Shown: positions 6,251-8,661 of the stretch, piece by piece
Layout: the number at the start of each line of letters is the position of its first letter
Numbering within the stretch: the first letter of the stretch is position 1
Source of the DNA: Acidobacteriota bacterium
GTDB lineage: Bacteria > Acidobacteriota > Terriglobia > Terriglobales > Acidobacteriaceae
Length of the DNA stretch: 8,661 bases
NCBI GenBank assembly: GCA_021819255.1
Contig: JAKART010000071.1
Location: 1 to 8,661 of the forward strand
Direction: 5' to 3'
Notes under the pieces: generated by a model
The model's database searches: none
What the model saw: the letters and a program-made list of their open reading frames with translations, nothing else
Told to the model about the DNA's origin: nothing
Position numbers and translations under genes: made by a program

Positions 6251-6686
6251 ACGGACCTTCGCATAGAGAAAAGACCCAAGCATTCAGCCAGATTGGAATG
6301 GAGGAGCCGCTCCTGTTCAGGCGCCTGTAGTATCTCCCGTGACAGGTGTACCCGGATGCCTCGGCGTTTACGGGCACTTTGCCCCAATCTTCGGCGTCCT
6401 CGGCAGGCTTGCCCTCTGGGGTGGAATGGAAATGCCGCAGAAAGACCGCCTCGTGATCTATTTTTGCTCCGGTGCGCACATAGGGAGCGGCCGCCGTGAA
6501 GAGTAACCGACCTCGTGCGAAGACGGAAGCCGGAATCTTCCCATTTTCCTCGGGATGGCTTTTGAAATGGGCTCCCTCGAAGCGGAAGCCCGAGGGGTTG
6601 CCCGTCTTCGTTTGCTTGCCGCGGTACAGCTTGCCCGCAAACTTCGCGCCTATGTCGGCTTTGGATTCGGTTCCCAACGCGTCCAC
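6219..6686 (-). CDS. Hypothetical protein, 155 aa, possibly 5'-truncated
   Basis: I do not recognise this product. The frame has clear protein-like composition and G/C third positions from about residue 8 to 118. It contains a Gly/Lys-rich beginning (GKLYRGKQTKTGNPSGFRFE), then KIPASVFARGRLLFT, and a His-rich part (FLRHFHSTPEG). The frame has no ATG until near its end. GTG 6686 is chosen because GGAAGGA stands 3 bases before it; TTG 6698 also opens the frame. Other minus-strand frames just upstream also read like protein fragments, so the true N terminus may have been lost by frameshift. The last 35 residues look less protein-like, and the stop falls inside the convergent PIN gene (32-bp overlap), which hints that the native end was lost too. 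Confidence 0.5.
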   Translation of the reverse strand: MDALGTESKADIGAKFAGKLYRGKQTKTGNPSGFRFEGAHFKSHPEENGKIPASVFARGRLLFTAAAPYVRTGAKIDHEAVFLRHFHSTPEGKPAEDAEDWGKVPVNAEASGYTCHGRYYRRLNRSGSSIPIWLNAWVFSLCEGPFRVVPEMKRI

Positions 6687-6921
6687 GCTTCCTTCCAACT
6701 GGTGTTAGAACAAATGTGCTTACGATAGCTCTTGGGCAGATCCTTCCGGTTGCCGCCTTTCAGCCCGGATTCAATGCAAGACACCCATTCCTTATGCCAC
6801 TTTCTCCAACTTGGGGCTCTCGAACATCCAACGGAAGGCAGCATCCAATCCGCTGATTCCAAGGACGTTTTCCAGCTCAGGGCTCACGGCCGCCGGTTCG
6901 GCTCCCGCCCCACATGCAGAA
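6687..6921. other. No intact gene; possible out-of-frame remnants on the minus strand
   Basis: No convincing complete gene lies here. On the minus strand one frame reads SPELENVLGISGLDAAFRWM and stops at 6794-6792. A second frame, overlapping it, gives a Trp/Lys-rich piece (HKEWVSCIESGLKGGNRKDL) that stops near 6650. A third then opens into the gene at 6686. Successive pieces in shifted frames can mean a decayed longer gene, but they can also arise by chance in GC-rich DNA. No similarity to a known family was seen. Confidence 0.3.
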
Positions 6922-6950
6922 TTCACAGCCCCTGCCGAGAAAACTATTCT
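6922..6950 (+). promoter_or_regulatory. Probable sigma70-like promoter before the Pro-rich ORF and SixA gene
   Basis: TTCACA (6922-6927) and TATTCT (6945-6950) are 17 bases apart and match consensus at 5 and 4 of 6 positions. Transcription would start near 6957, 23 bases before the 45-codon ORF and about 170 bases before the SixA-like gene. Confidence 0.45.
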
Positions 6951-6979
6951 AAGATGGTGACTTATCCAAAGTTGTCGCC

Positions 6980-7117
6980 ATGGAACCAGCGTTCTCGCAA
7001 CCCGCATTCTCGCCTCCGGTGAACGATCCTCAGCCCAACCCCGAACCGGTCGCACCCAGCCTGCCCGAACCAGATCCGGGCGTCTACCACCCTCACAATA
7101 TCCCCACCCGCATCTGA
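6980..7117 (+). CDS. Proline-rich 45-aa ORF upstream of the SixA-like gene
   Basis: ATG 6980 opens a 45-codon frame, very rich in Pro with scattered Glu/Asp and Asn (for example PVNDPQPNPEPVAPSLPEP), that ends with TGA at 7115-7117. It shows no transmembrane segment or known motif. The start lacks a clear Shine-Dalgarno. Its stop is 9 bases before the SixA start, so even if the peptide has no role of its own, its translation may deliver ribosomes to that gene. It is probably disordered if made. Confidence 0.4.
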   Translation: MEPAFSQPAFSPPVNDPQPNPEPVAPSLPEPDPGVYHPHNIPTRI

Positions 7118-7126
7118 TCCCAAGGA

Positions 7127-7675
7127 ATGACTCTCTTTCTTCTCCGCCACGCCAGTGCCGGCACACGCCGCGCCAACCCGCTCCTGGATGTCAAAAGGCC
7201 CCTGGACAAGGACGGCAAGGCACAGTGCCTCCAGCTAGCCCATGTTCTCAACGCGCTCAAGGTCAACTTCGATCTGGTCGTCTCCAGCCCGCTGAAGCGC
7301 AGTCTGCAGACGGCCCAACTCATCGCCACGGAGACCGGCTTCGAGCAGGAGGTGGTCATCTCGAACGCTCTGGCGCCGTCAGCCACCTTCGCCCAGTTTC
7401 AGCATCTGCTGCGGGAGTGCTCCAGCGCGGAAGACGTTCTCGTGGTGGGCCACAATCCCAACATCTCTCAATTCCTTGGTCAGTTGCTGGGCGTTGCCGC
7501 CCAAAGCGATTCAGAGCCCCAACCGGCCCGCATCCGTTTGCGCAAGGGCTCTCTGGCCCGCGTTACCCTGCAGCGCAACGGCGCTGTCCTGCAGTCGCTG
7601 CTGGATCCCCGCATCATCCGGGCGCTCTACACCACTTCGACCAAAAGCTCCCGGTCAAAGACCTCGCGGAAGTAG
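7127..7675 (+). CDS. sixA: SixA-like phosphohistidine phosphatase (histidine phosphatase superfamily)
   Basis: This is a 182-residue member of the histidine phosphatase branch 1 with the SixA layout. The catalytic R7-H8 lies in FLLRHASAG at the extreme N terminus, R58 in SSPLKRSLQTA, and H109 in VVGHNPNIS. These enzymes remove phosphate from phosphohistidine; E. coli SixA acts on phosphotransfer proteins, while the partner here is unknown. The C-terminal 15 residues are Ser/Lys/Arg-rich and probably disordered. ATG 7127 is the only start that keeps the first strand, because a stop lies in frame 12 bases upstream. AAGGA abuts the ATG with no spacer, so initiation may depend on coupling to the preceding small ORF. 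The gene overlaps the convergent Ppx/GppA gene by 49 bp. Confidence 0.88.
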   Translation: MTLFLLRHASAGTRRANPLLDVKRPLDKDGKAQCLQLAHVLNALKVNFDLVVSSPLKRSLQTAQLIATETGFEQEVVISNALAPSATFAQFQHLLRECSSAEDVLVVGHNPNISQFLGQLLGVAAQSDSEPQPARIRLRKGSLARVTLQRNGAVLQSLLDPRIIRALYTTSTKSSRSKTSRK

Positions 7676-8661
7676 CCTGACTCCTTCTTGAGCGACCACT
7701 GTTCCAGCTCCGCTCCGCCGCGGGCCGGGATCAACTCCAGCACCACGCGCTTCGCATAGATCCTGGTCCTCACCTTCACCGCAGCGGTCGCACGATCCTG
7801 GTTCAACGCCTCGGCCAGGCGCAGCAGCACCACGGCTCTCTGTATGTTCCCGTGCTCCTCCACAGGAACAAACCGCATGGGCCGGTCCATCGGCTCCGGA
7901 CGGCTCTTGCCCAGATAGCGGGCAATGGCCGCCACGATCGCCCGCTGCGCCGGGGAAAACCCAAAGATCTCCGAGTGCGCGATGATGTATTGCGTATGGC
8001 GATGATGGCCCTGGTGGTTCATGTACTTGCCCACCTCCTGCATCATCGCCGCCGCCTGCAGCCACAGCCGATACTCGTCCGGAAGGCGATGCACCGTGCG
8101 TAGCTGATCAAACAACTGCACGCAGTGCTCTCGCTCCGGCTCCGCTTTGCGAGGATCTACCCCGTACCGCCGACAGACCTCCAGCACGCCCTCCCAGCGC
8201 TCAGCCTCCATCGTCCGGTGGGCACTGGCACGCACGTCGGAGTCGGCCAGCATCTGCGCCAGCACGCCGTCGCGCAGCCCCATCCGCGAGAACCTATACC
8301 CCTTCAAATTCATCCGTTCCAGTAGCGCGGCAAACACCTGCGCTCCGCCGGCGATGATCTCAGCCCGCCGCGGACCGATGCCCACCACAGTCGAGCGCTG
8401 AGCGTGATTCAGCTTGAGCAGACGGTCGGCCATCTTGCGCACCGCCGGAGTCTCCGCCGCCAGCAGTTTGACTCGCTTGACAGCCGCCTTCTTGGCCGCC
8501 CGGGATCCCGAGACCACGCTTGCACCCTTGCGCTCCAAACCCAGCTCCAGGGCATTGCTGGCTTCGGCCAGGGCCGCCGCGGTGCCTGACGTGGCAATCA
8601 CCAACCCGACCTTTGGGTGTCCCAGCTTGCGTTCAGCCCGACCCAGCTCGCGATAGATCGG
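7627..8661 (-). CDS. Ppx/GppA-family phosphatase (5' partial, off right edge)
   Basis: This is the C-terminal part (345 codons including the stop) of an exopolyphosphatase / guanosine pentaphosphatase family protein. The start is beyond the right edge, and the frame is open up to base 8661. Visible parts are the end of the sugar-kinase-like phosphatase fold, with VIATSGTA near the edge (about 8581-8604) and VGIGPRRAEIIAGGAQVF (about 8330-8385), the conserved glycine-rich and RAxII motif of the family. An HD-like helical domain follows. There the usual His-Asp is replaced by Gln-Glu (AAMMQEVGKYMNHQGHHRH, about 7990-8050), so that domain is probably structural. Such enzymes hydrolyse polyphosphate or pppGpp in the cytoplasm; which one cannot be decided here. 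It ends 49 bp inside the SixA-like gene on the opposite strand. Confidence 0.88.
   Translation of the reverse strand, partial: PIYRELGRAERKLGHPKVGLVIATSGTAAALAEASNALELGLERKGASVVSGSRAAKKAAVKRVKLLAAETPAVRKMADRLLKLNHAQRSTVVGIGPRRAEIIAGGAQVFAALLERMNLKGYRFSRMGLRDGVLAQMLADSDVRASAHRTMEAERWEGVLEVCRRYGVDPRKAEPEREHCVQLFDQLRTVHRLPDEYRLWLQAAAMMQEVGKYMNHQGHHRHTQYIIAHSEIFGFSPAQRAIVAAIARYLGKSRPEPMDRPMRFVPVEEHGNIQRAVVLLRLAEALNQDRATAAVKVRTRIYAKRVVLELIPARGGAELEQWSLKKESGYFREVFDRELLVEVV

Noticed and set aside
1..8661. tRNA, rRNA, CRISPR, insertion sequence or integrase
   Set aside because: No cloverleaf, rRNA-like stretch, repeat-spacer pattern or transposase motif was seen on either strand.

Overview
The window looks like the chromosome of a GC-rich soil-type bacterium, most likely an acidobacterium (Terriglobia-like). 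This is an inference from base composition, the strong preference for G or C at third codon positions, and a GH57 branching enzyme next to a UbiA-like membrane protein and a small methyltransferase. No taxonomic marker such as rRNA is present.

Left block (1-3567, + strand) is ordinary GC-rich chromosome. It holds the C-terminal two thirds of a GH57 alpha-glucan branching enzyme (open at the left edge), a UbiA-like multi-pass membrane protein, and a UbiE/COQ5-like SAM methyltransferase. The spacing suggests one transcript. The gap before the methyltransferase is filled by a 110-bp element with perfect 14-bp inverted ends and a nested 9-bp hairpin.

Middle block (about 3568-6920) reads as an accessory island. 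On the minus strand lies a tightly packed set of three small genes (3724-4338), one overlap and one junction being close enough to couple translation. Diverging from it on the plus strand is a two-gene operon: an XRE-HTH / ImmA-IrrE (M78) zinc-protease protein followed 13 bp later by a PIN-domain protein of the DUF3368 type. The C-terminal 50 residues of the protease-regulator resemble the small UPF0175 antitoxins that are known partners of DUF3368 PIN toxins. The two genes therefore look like a composite toxin-antitoxin or stress/defence module in which DNA binding, proteolysis and toxin neutralisation sit in one polypeptide. A convergent minus-strand gene (6219-6686) of unknown function, preceded by out-of-frame remnants, closes the island.

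Right block (about 6920-8661) returns to core genes. It contains a proline-rich 45-codon ORF, a SixA-type phosphohistidine phosphatase, and a convergent Ppx/GppA phosphatase that runs off the right edge. The last two overlap tail-to-tail by 49 bp. They are plausible parts of a phosphate/polyphosphate signalling neighbourhood.

All calls come from reading motifs by eye. No database search was run.
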